Shown: one piece after another, positions 26,364-35,138 of the stretch
How the letters are laid out: the number at the start of each line of letters is the position of its first letter
Position numbering within the stretch: position 1 is the stretch's first letter
Assembly: GCA_035654655.1 (NCBI GenBank)
Contig: DASRWI010000016.1
Coordinates: 144,071 to 208,070, forward strand
Length of the DNA stretch: 64,000 nucleotides
Reading direction: 5' to 3'
Source: DASRWI01 sp035654655
GTDB taxonomy: Bacteria > Bacteroidota > Ignavibacteria > Ignavibacteriales > Ignavibacteriaceae
The notes under the pieces: generated by a model
Told to the model about the DNA's origin: nothing
Databases searched by the model: none
Seen by the model: only the letters and a program-made list of their open reading frames with translations
Made by a program: the position numbers and the translations under genes

Positions 26364-28160
26364 TTAATCTTCTGAAGTACCTGCTATTACTTCTTCAATA
26401 GATGTTAATCCTAATTTTACTTTTTCTAAACCTGCTTCTCTTAAGCTTAATGAACCATCTCTTTTAGCAATTTTTCTAATTGCTTCTTCATCAACATCAT
26501 CACCTGATTTAACAATAACCTGTCTAATTTCTTTAGTTAAATACAATGCTTCATGAATTGCTATACGTCCCTTGTAACCGCTATTATTACATTCATCGCA
26601 GCCTTTTGCTTCATATACATTGTAATCTCTCCATTCTGCAATATTTAATCCAATAGCCTTCATCAATTCTTCATCATAATTTTTAACTTTCTTTTTACAC
26701 TTAGGACAAAGCTTACGAATCAATCTCTGTGCCACGATAATGTTGATTGCATATGCAATAAGAAAAGGTTCAATCCCCATTTTAAATAATCTTGCAACTG
26801 CACTTGGAGCGTCATTGGTGTGAAGGGTGGAAAATGTTAAGTGCCCTGTATTTGCAAGTTTAATGGCAGTTTCAGCTGTTTCTTTATCTCTCATTTCACC
26901 AACCAGAACAATATCAGGATCGTGTCTTAATATGGATCTGATAGCTTGCTCAAAGTTCATCTTATAACCAATCTTTAACTGTCTTGCACCTTCAATAACA
27001 TATTCAACAGGGTCTTCAACTGTAAGAACATTTACAGTTGGGTCAATTACCTGGTACAATGCAGCAACTAATGTGGTTGATTTACCGCTGCCTGTAGGTC
27101 CGGTTAATATAACCATTCCCTGAGGTTGATTAATTGCTTTTGTAAAAGCTTCACGAGCATAACCTGCCAGACCAAGCTTATCTAAATCTTTAATAACTTT
27201 TCTATCATCAAGAATTCTTATTACAACAGATTCAAATTTATTTTTCAATTCAGTTCCAACCATAGGAAGTACTGAAACTCTGAATCTGATTATAACACCA
27301 TCAATCTCTCTTTGAATAAAACCATCCTGAGCTCTTTCTCTTTCAAAACGGTCCATTCCTCTTGCCCTGTCTTTAACGACCGCAATAACAGCTTCAGGTA
27401 ATGTTGAATCCTGTATATGCCAGGACTGAAGATTGCCATCAACTCTCATTAATATTTCTGTGCGGTTATTACTTCGAGGAATGAAGTGAATATCACTTGC
27501 TCCCTTTCTAACACCTTCAACTAAAGCACCTTCAACAAGATTGATAAGTGCACTCTTGTTTATCTCTGCATTTAACTCATCTTCATCTAATCCAATTTCA
27601 TCATTCTCGGTAAACTCAGATACCTGAGCTTCTTCCATCATCTTTAAGAAAAGATTTTCAGGAGGAAAAATAATATTGATTAATTTTTCATAATCTTTTT
27701 TCTTGATATAAATAATTTCATACTTCTTAGCATTCAAACCGAATGCAACCTTGGGTATGCTTCTATCAGTAGGGTCAGTAGCAGCAATAATTAACTTATC
27801 TTTTATTCGTTCATCATACATAAAAGGAATAATGCAGTGTTGAAGCATATCGTTCTTTAATGCTTCTCCGCTGCCTTCCATTATATGGCGAATTGAATCT
27901 AATTTAGATTGAGGTATATCCTCTATTTTTATATCAAGTTCTCTAAACGCATAAAGTATTGCTACTTCTTTGAAAATAAGATCGTGGTCAAATTTAAAAT
28001 CTTGAACTAATATCTGAGCTAAATTTCTTTTTACTTTATTCCTGTCCTGAAGCTTTGAAATCATTGCTTTTTCCAAAGTGCTTCCATCTATTATCCCTTT
28101 TTTGAATAAGAGATAACCAATCTTATCAGTCATTTCAACAGGACTATCTATACTATTCAT
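26364..28160 (-). CDS. pilB: type IV pilus assembly ATPase, PilB/GspE-like
   Basis: 598 residues. N-terminal MshEN/T2SSE_N-type domain (1-160), central domain with RSNNRTEILMRVDGNLQ, Walker A GPTGSGKST (about 350-358), Asp box VEDPVEYVIEGARQ, Walker B DPDIVLVGEMRDKETAETA, His box TGHLTFSTLHTND, and the four-Cys zinc motif CPKCKK ... CDECNNSGYKGR. It drives pilin polymerisation. The stop of pilC and the start of pilB overlap by 4 bases, so the two are coupled. Confidence 0.95.
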   Translation of the reverse strand: MNSIDSPVEMTDKIGYLLFKKGIIDGSTLEKAMISKLQDRNKVKRNLAQILVQDFKFDHDLIFKEVAILYAFRELDIKIEDIPQSKLDSIRHIMEGSGEALKNDMLQHCIIPFMYDERIKDKLIIAATDPTDRSIPKVAFGLNAKKYEIIYIKKKDYEKLINIIFPPENLFLKMMEEAQVSEFTENDEIGLDEDELNAEINKSALINLVEGALVEGVRKGASDIHFIPRSNNRTEILMRVDGNLQSWHIQDSTLPEAVIAVVKDRARGMDRFERERAQDGFIQREIDGVIIRFRVSVLPMVGTELKNKFESVVIRILDDRKVIKDLDKLGLAGYAREAFTKAINQPQGMVILTGPTGSGKSTTLVAALYQVIDPTVNVLTVEDPVEYVIEGARQLKIGYKMNFEQAIRSILRHDPDIVLVGEMRDKETAETAIKLANTGHLTFSTLHTNDAPSAVARLFKMGIEPFLIAYAINIIVAQRLIRKLCPKCKKKVKNYDEELMKAIGLNIAEWRDYNVYEAKGCDECNNSGYKGRIAIHEALYLTKEIRQVIVKSGDDVDEEAIRKIAKRDGSLSLREAGLEKVKLGLTSIEEVIAGTSED

Positions 28161-29533
28161 GCATAATTTCTTTCAATTGGTGCAGGAGAATTATATGCCC
28201 CAGGAGTTTTAGGTCTTACTGTTGCAGTTTCTGCTGATACCAATGTTAAGGCAATCATTACAACCATAATTATCATTGCTATAACCACCTGGATAAGTTC
28301 AATAACATTTTTAAGTCTGTAGACAGTTTCGCTCTCATAATAATTAGCCAACTGCAATGAAGTATTTTTAATTGTTCCAGTTTCTTCACCTGAGTGCATA
28401 CGTGACAATGCAGTTTCAGTAAACACACCGCTGGCAGTAAAAGCTTCAGTTATTCCCGCACCTCTTTTAACCATAAGAGGAATAGCAATATTTTTTATTC
28501 TATCTTCAAAATATCTGTTACCAGCAGCTTCAGCAGCTATTCTAATTGGTTCAATGCTTTCTGCAGAGCCGCTATATAAAGTATAGAATACACGGGCAAA
28601 AACTTCTATAGTTGTCTTATGAATCAAAGAGCCAACTACAGGTACTCTCAACAAGTACTTATCAAATACAAGTCCACCCTTTTTTGTTTTTTGATATCGC
28701 CATAAAGCTATAACAGGACCAAACATAACGATAGCCAATGGAATTGGATTCCCTACCAGGAAGTCACTTATCTTTAACGTAAATGCTGTCATTGGTGGAA
28801 GGTCAATTCCGAATTTAACAAACAACTTTGCTGTCTCAGGGAAGATGTATGCTACATAAAAAATTACTGCCAACATTAACACAAAAATTGTAACAGCAGG
28901 AGTAATTAATGCGCTGCGCATATTCTTTTTGAACTCCTGGCGTCTCTCAAGAAACTTTGCTGTTGCTTTATAAATTTCAGACATATTACCGCTCTTTGAA
29001 GCTAACCCTAACATATAAGCGGTGAATTTTCCGAATATGGATTGATACTTTAAAAAGGTTGCTTCACTATCAGCACCTTTTTTAAGTTCATTATTAATTT
29101 CTTTTAATGTTTCTTTGAGGGATTTATTTTGTGTATCGTTGATAAGAAGAGTTAAAATTTCACCATAAGATAATTTCTGCTCAAGAAGCTCTGAACTAAT
29201 TTTAACAAAGGTAACTATTTCCGTTTGAGGTGGTTTTGTATTAAAATTTAACAACTTTTTGTTAACAGATAATACCTCATAACCCATTCGATTTAAGGCT
29301 TCCTGAACTTCTTTTTTAGTGAATGCCCTTTGTTCACCGCGTAAAGGTTTTTCTTTTCCTTTACGAACCCTGTACATAAAAGTTGTTTTGTTTTCAATAT
29401 TAACAACTTTTAATTGATTTTTTTCGGCAAGACGATGGATTTTCTTTTTGCCTTCAGAAATACTTTCTGCAGACATTGAGCCGGTTAAAACTTGTCCGTT
29501 AGTTTTTTGCGCTGTAAATCTAAATTCTATCAT
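28157..29533 (-). CDS. pilC: pilus inner-membrane platform protein, PilC/GspF-like
   Basis: 458 residues. Two T2SSF repeats: one in the first half (EQKLSYGEILTLLINDTQNKSLKETLKEINNELKKGADSEATF) and one in the second (FARVFYTLYSGSAESIEPIRIAAE...GEETGTI). Membrane helices lie at about 205-230, 262-283 and 420-445. The first 95 residues contain two small repeats of an unusual N-terminal module (EGKKKIHRLAEKNQLKVVNIE and VQEALNRMGYEVLSVNKK). First gene after the pilin, separated by 199 bases and the pilin terminator. Confidence 0.93.
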   Translation of the reverse strand: MIEFRFTAQKTNGQVLTGSMSAESISEGKKKIHRLAEKNQLKVVNIENKTTFMYRVRKGKEKPLRGEQRAFTKKEVQEALNRMGYEVLSVNKKLLNFNTKPPQTEIVTFVKISSELLEQKLSYGEILTLLINDTQNKSLKETLKEINNELKKGADSEATFLKYQSIFGKFTAYMLGLASKSGNMSEIYKATAKFLERRQEFKKNMRSALITPAVTIFVLMLAVIFYVAYIFPETAKLFVKFGIDLPPMTAFTLKISDFLVGNPIPLAIVMFGPVIALWRYQKTKKGGLVFDKYLLRVPVVGSLIHKTTIEVFARVFYTLYSGSAESIEPIRIAAEAAGNRYFEDRIKNIAIPLMVKRGAGITEAFTASGVFTETALSRMHSGEETGTIKNTSLQLANYYESETVYRLKNVIELIQVVIAMIIMVVMIALTLVSAETATVRPKTPGAYNSPAPIERNYA

Positions 29534-29690
29534 AATATTTTCTTAATGGTTTAGACATTATTAATCCAAAATCGAGCCAAAATTAAATTTACATTTTAAA
29601 ATCCCCAAAAAGGATTTTATTTTAAAGATTATTTTTGAGATTAAGACACTAAAAAAAGCAGCAACTGAAAAGAAAGAATATTAAAAACAA

Positions 29691-29719
29691 AAAAAAGGGT
29701 TGGTTAAAAACCAACCCTT
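29691..29719 (-). terminator. pilin gene terminator
   Basis: On the minus strand AAGGGTTGGTT / AACCAACCCTT (11-bp stem, 3-base loop) followed by a run of T. Lies directly after the pilin stop and before pilC, allowing far more pilin message than platform message. The remaining bases 29534-29690 hold nothing else recognisable. Confidence 0.85.
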
Positions 29720-29732
29720 AAGAAAAAATATC

Positions 29733-30122
29733 TTAGTGAACCTTTGTTAAAGTTACTACACCTTTAGTATTAACAACTCCGGTGTATTCAACTAAGGAAC
29801 CATCTGTAGATAATTCAGTTCCTTTCGCATCAAAAGTAATTCCAGTAGCATTACCAGCAACAGAAATTGAGAAGATACCATTAGCTGTTGTATCTAATTC
29901 AGTAGGAAGAGCAAAATTTGTGAATGCATTTCCACCACCACCCATTGAAGTTGGTTTTTTGTAATATTCTACTGCTAAAGAAGCTAAATGGTTTATATCA
30001 CTTACAACTGCATCTCTGTTTGCCTGAACTGAACTTGAGTTGAATAATTGAATACCAACTACGATTGCGATACCAACTACGATAACGCCTAAAACGATAA
30101 GTAAAAGTTGTTGTTGACCCAT
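29733..30122 (-). CDS. type IV pilin-like major subunit with minimal leader
   Basis: 129 residues. The N-terminus is MG followed by QQQLLLIVLGVIVVGIAIV, a continuous hydrophobic helix as in type IV pilins, then an alpha segment and a small Gly-rich globular domain (TSMGGGGNAF, TELSTDGSLVEYTG). If Gly2 is the prepilin peptidase site, the leader is two residues long and position 5 of the mature chain is Leu, not the near-invariant Glu. A strong ribosome site (AGGAGAT) and a private terminator fit an abundant structural protein. Located at the head of the pilus cluster; a scaffold of similar proteins with MGQQQ starts is known to me from Chlorobi/Bacteroidetes-type genomes. No prepilin peptidase gene is in the window. 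Confidence 0.75.
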   Translation of the reverse strand: MGQQQLLLIVLGVIVVGIAIVVGIQLFNSSSVQANRDAVVSDINHLASLAVEYYKKPTSMGGGGNAFTNFALPTELDTTANGIFSISVAGNATGITFDAKGTELSTDGSLVEYTGVVNTKGVVTLTKVH

Positions 30123-30620
30123 TGTAAAGATCTCCTATATATTTGTTATTGAAATTTGTGAACCATTTACGATAAAAAAGTACTTTAATTGTATCCTAAA
30201 CTGTGCCAATTCTATTTTTCTTTATTTTTTATGTTTTTTTAAACTTTTTTTGATAGGAGGAAATTTTTACCTGTGAATATTACTAATTAGTGCTTTGTAT
30301 TACAGACAAACTATTTTTATAGTTAAATATAATATTTATAATATGTTATGTCAATATGTTTAAAGTTAAATTTTAAATAAAAAGAAATTATTACAAAAAA
30401 GGTAACTTTTACATTTGATTAAATTTTGAAGGGTTTTAGCATAATTCTATTAGCTAAATTTGATTACTGTTCAATATTAACCATTTAAATAAAAACCAAT
30501 AGAACCTCTTAATGAATAAATATTCATTAATCTTTTTGTACGATCCCTCGATATAAAAGTATCTATACTTATTTTTTTTTATATTTAAAGATTATTTTCA
30601 CATTTTAATATTTGATTGCA
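30123..30620. other. divergent intergenic region between pilin gene and valS
   Basis: About 500 AT-rich bases that must hold the promoters of the pilus cluster (minus) and of valS (plus). The one distinct element is the 22-bp palindrome at 30509-30530. No protein gene, tRNA or riboswitch seen. Confidence 0.6.
30509..30530. promoter_or_regulatory. 22-bp palindrome, candidate operator
   Basis: Perfect 10-base arms TTAATGAATA / TATTCATTAA around AA. The AATGAAT/ATTCATT core resembles operators of TetR-family regulators such as Bacillus FadR. It lies about 90 bases before the valS start. On the plus strand it is followed by TCTTTTTGT, so a weak hairpin terminator is an alternative. Confidence 0.4.
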
Positions 30621-33245
30621 ATGAACGAAATTCCAAAGGCTTATAATCCTTCCGAAGTAGAAGATAAATGGTACAAATACTGGTTAGAGCAGAATATTTT
30701 CCATTCTGAAATAGATAATTCAAAAGAACCTTATACTATAGTTATTCCCCCTCCTAATGTTACAGGTATTTTAACCTTAGGTCACGTCCTTAATAATACT
30801 ATCCAGGATATCTACATCCGTACAAAGAGAATGCAGGGATATAATGCCTGCTGGGTTCCGGGAACAGACCACGCTTCCATTGCAACTGAAAGTAAAGTAG
30901 TCCGCTATCTTAAAGAGCAAGGTATAGATAAATATGAAATTGGAAGAGAAAAATTTCTTGATGCTTGCTGGGAATGGACAAATAAATATGGCGGCATAAT
31001 CATTCAGCAATTAAAAAAACTTGGTGTTAGCTGTGATTGGGAAAGAGAACGCTTTACGCTTGATGAAGATTATTATAGAAAAGTAATTGAAACTTTTGTT
31101 CAGCTTTATAAAGAAGGAAAAATCTATCGCGGTGAAAAAATAGTTAATTGGGACCCTGCTTCACGCTCTGCAATCTCTGATGAAGAAGTAAATTACCGCG
31201 AATCAAATGGTAAGCTTTGGTACATCAAATATCCTGTTAAAGATAGCAAAGAGTTTATTGAAGTTGCAACTACACGTCCCGAAACAATGCTTGGAGATAC
31301 CGGTATTGCAGTTAATCCTAAAGATGAACGTTACAAAAATCTTATTGGGAAGTTTGCAATTCTTCCTTTAGTAGACAGAGAAATTCCAATTTTCTCTGAT
31401 TGGCATGTTGAATCTGAATTTGGTACCGGTGCAGTTAAGGTAACTCCTGCTCACGACCCTAATGATTATGTTATGGGTGTTGAGCATAATCTTGAAATGA
31501 TAAATATTTTTAATGAAGATGCATCAACCAATCATAATGTACCCGAAGAGTTCCAGGGATTAGACAGATATGTTGTTCGTGAAAAAGCTATAAGCAGATT
31601 AAAAGAACAGGGCTATTTAGTAAAAGAAGAAAATTATACTAACAAAGTTGGCTATTCTGAAAGAGGCGGTGTTCCGATTGAACCTTATCTTTCTGAACAA
31701 TGGTTCCTGAAGATGGAAGAAATATCCAAACCCGCTTTAGATGTAGTAAGAAATGGTGAAGTTAATTTTCATCCAGACCATTGGAAGAAAACTTACGACC
31801 ATTGGATGACCAACATAAAAGATTGGTGCATATCCCGTCAGTTGTGGTGGGGACATCGGATTCCTGTATGGTATTGCGATGACTGCCGCAAAGAGCCAAT
31901 TGTTTCTGTTGATGCACCAACGAAATGTCCTAATTGTAATTCAAAAAATTTAAGACAAGATGAAGATGTGCTTGATACCTGGACATCAAGCTGGCTTTGG
32001 GCTTATGATGTTTTCAAAACTGAAGAAGAAAAACAATATTATTATCCAACAGATTTATTAGTTACTGCCCCTGATATTATTTTCTTCTGGGTTGCACGTA
32101 TGATAATTGCAGGTATGCATTTCAGAAAAGAAATTCCGTTTAAAGATGTTTACTTTACAAGTGTACTTAGAGATATGCAGGGACGCAAGATGAGCAAAAC
32201 TCTTGGCAACTCTCCTGACCCGATTGAAGTAATAAATAAATATGGAGCCGATGCTTTAAGATTTACAATTATTTATTCTGCTCCGCTTGGACAAGATGTA
32301 TTATTCAGTGAAGATAAATGTGAATTCGGAAGAAACTTCGCAAATAAAATTTGGAATGCAGGTCGCTTCCTTTTAATGAATGCACAAACCATTAAGATAG
32401 ATAAATCATTAGCAGATAAGCATCTTGATTTTGCAGATAACTGGATAAACTCACGCTTCAATAAAACATTACGCGATTTAATAAATGCATTAGATACATT
32501 CGATATAAATGGCTCTACAAAAATTATCTACTCATTTATATGGAATGACTTCTGCGACTGGTATATAGAATTATCCAAGAGCAGGTTATACGCAGACAAT
32601 GAAGAAATAAAATCTGCAGTACTCACCCGTTCAATTATGATGTTTGAAAATCTTTTAAAGATTGCACATCCATTTATGCCATTCCTTACTGAAGAACTAT
32701 GGCAGGCAATTGAAGAAAGAAAACCGGGAGAAAGTATTTCAACTTCAAAATATCCTGAAGTAAATGAAAGCTTAATCAATGAAGCTGCAGAAAAAGAAAT
32801 GGACTTCGTTCAGGATATCATAAATGGAATCAGAAACATACGCGGTGAAGCAAACATACCTCCATCAAAAGCGTTGGATGTTTTTATCAAAATAGAAAAT
32901 CTATCAGAATACCAGATAGAATACATAAAAAAATTAGCTAAGTTAAATTCAATCTCCTTCAGTAGCATTATTCAACAGCCAAAGCAGAGTGCTTCATCGG
33001 TTGTTAAAGGAATTGAAATTTATGTTTCACTTGAAGGCATTATTGATCTTGACCTTGAAAGAAAACGCTTAACAAAAGAAATTGAAAGATTAGAAGGCTC
33101 GTTAGCAGGCATCAGAAAAAAATTATCAAATGAAAATTTTGTAAAGAATGCTGCTAAGGAAGTTGTCGAAAAGGAAAGACAAAAAGAAACAGATTGGGTT
33201 TCTAACATTAATAAGTTGAAAGACATACTTAATAATTTAAATTAA
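30621..33245 (+). CDS. valS: valyl-tRNA synthetase
   Basis: 874 residues from the ATG at 30621; a TTG nine bases earlier is in frame but less likely. Class I synthetase: HIGH-type motif at residues 43-56 (PPPNVTGILTLGHV), KMSKS motif as GRKMSKTLGN, editing-domain segment ATTRPETMLGDTGIAV, anticodon-binding domain, and a C-terminal coiled-coil arm (LDLERKRLTKEIERLEGSLAGIRKKL) typical of ValRS. Charges tRNA-Val in the cytosol. Only a weak ribosome site is visible. The dinB-like gene follows after 11 bases. Confidence 0.97.
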   Translation: MNEIPKAYNPSEVEDKWYKYWLEQNIFHSEIDNSKEPYTIVIPPPNVTGILTLGHVLNNTIQDIYIRTKRMQGYNACWVPGTDHASIATESKVVRYLKEQGIDKYEIGREKFLDACWEWTNKYGGIIIQQLKKLGVSCDWERERFTLDEDYYRKVIETFVQLYKEGKIYRGEKIVNWDPASRSAISDEEVNYRESNGKLWYIKYPVKDSKEFIEVATTRPETMLGDTGIAVNPKDERYKNLIGKFAILPLVDREIPIFSDWHVESEFGTGAVKVTPAHDPNDYVMGVEHNLEMINIFNEDASTNHNVPEEFQGLDRYVVREKAISRLKEQGYLVKEENYTNKVGYSERGGVPIEPYLSEQWFLKMEEISKPALDVVRNGEVNFHPDHWKKTYDHWMTNIKDWCISRQLWWGHRIPVWYCDDCRKEPIVSVDAPTKCPNCNSKNLRQDEDVLDTWTSSWLWAYDVFKTEEEKQYYYPTDLLVTAPDIIFFWVARMIIAGMHFRKEIPFKDVYFTSVLRDMQGRKMSKTLGNSPDPIEVINKYGADALRFTIIYSAPLGQDVLFSEDKCEFGRNFANKIWNAGRFLLMNAQTIKIDKSLADKHLDFADNWINSRFNKTLRDLINALDTFDINGSTKIIYSFIWNDFCDWYIELSKSRLYADNEEIKSAVLTRSIMMFENLLKIAHPFMPFLTEELWQAIEERKPGESISTSKYPEVNESLINEAAEKEMDFVQDIINGIRNIRGEANIPPSKALDVFIKIENLSEYQIEYIKKLAKLNSISFSSIIQQPKQSASSVVKGIEIYVSLEGIIDLDLERKRLTKEIERLEGSLAGIRKKLSNENFVKNAAKEVVEKERQKETDWVSNINKLKDILNNLN

Positions 33246-33256
33246 GGAGTAACTAA

Positions 33257-33757
33257 GTGTATCGTACAATATCAGACTTTCTTGAAGACTGGAAAAATGA
33301 ATCCGAAGCAACTCTAAAAATCTTTAGTGCTTTAGATAATAATTCATTGAACATAAAATTTAATGGATATAACAGAACATTAGGAAAAATTGCCTGGCAC
33401 ATAACCTTAATGCTTCCTGAAATGGGAGAAACATTTAACCTTCCACTTAAATCAATGATAAAGGATGCTCCACAGCCTGAAACAATTGAAGAAATTAATA
33501 ATACATATAAACTTGCCTCAGAAGAATTAGCAGAGCTAATTAAAAACAGCTGGACAGATACTTCATTAACTGAAGTAAAAACAGTTTATGGTCAGACCTT
33601 CTCAAATCAGACTGGTTTAAATATGTTAGTAAAGCATCAGATACACCACAGAGGACAATTAACAGTATTAATGAGACTGGCAGGATTGAAAGTGCCAGGC
33701 ATATACGGACCTGCAAAAGAAGAGTGGTCTGCATTAGGCATGCCTGAAGTGGAGTAA
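33257..33757 (+). CDS. DinB-family putative metal-dependent protein
   Basis: 166 residues, GTG start with AAGGAG eight bases upstream. Four-helix DinB/YfiT-like fold with the metal-binding histidines His48 (AWHI) and His127/His131 in KHQIHHRGQL. Family members include thiol-dependent transferases and uncharacterised stress proteins; this is not the DNA polymerase DinB. Position directly behind valS suggests co-transcription without implying a shared pathway. Specific function unknown. Confidence 0.82.
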   Translation: MYRTISDFLEDWKNESEATLKIFSALDNNSLNIKFNGYNRTLGKIAWHITLMLPEMGETFNLPLKSMIKDAPQPETIEEINNTYKLASEELAELIKNSWTDTSLTEVKTVYGQTFSNQTGLNMLVKHQIHHRGQLTVLMRLAGLKVPGIYGPAKEEWSALGMPEVE

Positions 33758-33767
33758 AAAGAAAAAA

Positions 33768-33916
33768 ATGTCATCGCAGCGAGTGCTCCCCCTTGAGGGG
33801 ATTAAAGCACGAGCGTAGCGATCTCTGACATAGTGAAGGTAGAAAGAAAATTTAGGCAGCAATAAGTCATTCTGAGCGAAGCGTAAGAATCTCTGACACA
33901 GTGAAGGTAGAAAGAA
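33768..33916. repeat. dispersed repeats, family D (two copies)
   Basis: Copy one runs from ATGTCATCGCAGCGAGTGC to GATCTCTGACATA, copy two from GTCATTCTGAGCGAAGCG to GAATCTCTGACACA. Each is bounded by TGTCA and TGACA and is followed by GTGAAGGTAGAAAGAA. Further copies are at 34225-34617 and 35048-35123. Confidence 0.75.
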
Positions 33917-33922
33917 TAAAAG

Positions 33923-34216
33923 ATGTTAATAAACAATTGCTATGTTTATATACTTACTAATAAAAACATCTCTGTGTTATATACTGGAGTGACAAATAAT
34001 TTAGAAAGAAGGATTTACGAACATAAAAATAAATTAAATGAAGGCTTCACTAAAAAATTTAATGTTAACAAATTAGTTTATTTTGAATTGTTTAACGATA
34101 TGCAGAGTGCAATTATTAGAGAAAAGCAAATCAAAATAAAGTCCAGACATGGCAAAATACAATTAATCAACTCTATCAATCCCGAATGGAAAGAACTAAT
34201 AGTAACTTTTCCCTAG
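33923..34216 (+). CDS. GIY-YIG domain protein, YhbQ-like
   Basis: 97 residues, a stand-alone GIY-YIG domain: YVYILTNK and LYTGVTNNLERRIYEHK, with Arg and Glu residues in REKQIKI as expected for the catalytic set. Small proteins of this type (UPF0213/YhbQ) are structure-specific nuclease-like proteins often found as variable, horizontally moving genes. The last 30 bases of the gene are duplicated 230 bases downstream. Embedded between family D repeats on both sides; function unknown. Confidence 0.85.
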   Translation: MLINNCYVYILTNKNISVLYTGVTNNLERRIYEHKNKLNEGFTKKFNVNKLVYFELFNDMQSAIIREKQIKIKSRHGKIQLINSINPEWKELIVTFP

Positions 34217-34617
34217 GCATCTTAACCAATATATGTCAGAGATCCCCGCGGTTGTCCTAAATGCACCGCACAAGGCGGAGGACTCCCTTGGGATGACATC
34301 TTTGGTGCTTCGCTCGTAAATGTCATCGCAGCGAGTGCTCCACCTTGAGGGGAATAAAGCACGAGAGTAAAGATCTCTGAAATAGTAAAAGATAGAATCG
34401 CTAATTAGAAACTGTATGGAAAGAACTAATGTAACTTTTCCCTAGGCATCTTGACCAACATATGTCAGAGATCCCTGCGGTAGTCCTAAATGCGCCGCAC
34501 AAGACGGAGGACTCCCTTGGGATGACATCTTTGGTGCTTCGCTTGCAATGAGTCATCGCAGCGAGTGCTCCCCCTTGAGGGGATTAAAGCACGAGCGTAG
34601 CGATCTCTGACATATGT
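34186..34617. repeat. 230-bp imperfect tandem duplication carrying family D repeats
   Basis: The segment beginning ATGGAAAGAACTAAT at 34186 (end of the GIY-YIG gene) recurs at 34416, giving a period of 230 bases. Each unit holds an inverted family D copy (TATGTCAGAGATCCC ... GGGATGACATCTTTGG) and a direct one. Units differ by scattered substitutions and small indels, so the duplication is not recent. No gene lies in 34217-34653. Confidence 0.8.
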
Positions 34618-34653
34618 ATGAGTAGAACTACAAAGTAAATGTCAATATAGTTT

Positions 34654-35028
34654 TCACTTCATCATCACCATCTTCTTAGTATCTAAAAACTCCCCTGACT
34701 GTATTTGATAGAAGTAAATACCTGAAGTTAAATTATTTCCATCAAACTCTACTTCATATTCACCTGAAGGTTTTTCTTCATTAACAAGTTGAGTAATTTC
34801 TTTTCCTAAAACATTAAAAACTTTTATGCTAACCAATCCTTGCTTAGGTAAAGTATATTTTATTTTTGTAGAAGGATTAAAAGGATTAGGGTAATTTTGT
34901 TCTAGTGAATATTGAAATGGTAAATTATTTTCTTTCTGAGAAGTAACATACTGCCAACTTGGTTCCAGGTATAACCACCATCTGTAATTAAATTTTATTC
35001 CTACCTTGTAAGTTGATGAAGAATACAT
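34654..35028 (-). pseudogene. orphan C-terminal sorting domain of a secreted protein
   Basis: 124 residues, no signal peptide. The last 85 are a complete type A C-terminal sorting domain (EQNYPNPFNPSTKI, IKVFNVLGKEITQLV, ending TKKMVMMK), which directs proteins to the type IX secretion system. The 35 residues before it are the tail of an unidentified beta-rich protein. The front of the gene is missing: just upstream lie a family D repeat (35048-35123) and a family A half-copy. It therefore looks like the stump of a larger secreted protein gene cut off by rearrangement. Confidence 0.6.
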
Positions 35029-35047
35029 ATAACATTACTCTCTACAA

Positions 35048-35123
35048 AAAAAATGTCATCCTGAGGGTAGTCCTCCGCCTTGGGCGGTGCATTAAGGACG
35101 ACCGTAAGGATCTCTGACATAGT
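35048..35123. repeat. dispersed repeat, family D
   Basis: AATGTCATCCTGAGGGTAG ... CGTAAGGATCTCTGACATA, same ends as the copies at 33768 and 34318. A 66-residue reading frame across this and the next repeat is not a gene. Confidence 0.7.
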
Positions 35124-35138
35124 GTTTGTTAGAATGTT

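Noticed and set aside
30195..30215. Sigma54-like -24 element (TTGGCAC on the minus strand) about 80 bases before the pilin gene
   Set aside because: The -12 position reads AGGA instead of TTGC at the required spacing, so only half of the promoter matches, and no sigma54 activator is encoded in the window.
33768..34617. Possible CRISPR array from the regularly spaced family D units
   Set aside because: Units are in both orientations, diverge in sequence, have no constant spacer length, and no cas gene is present.
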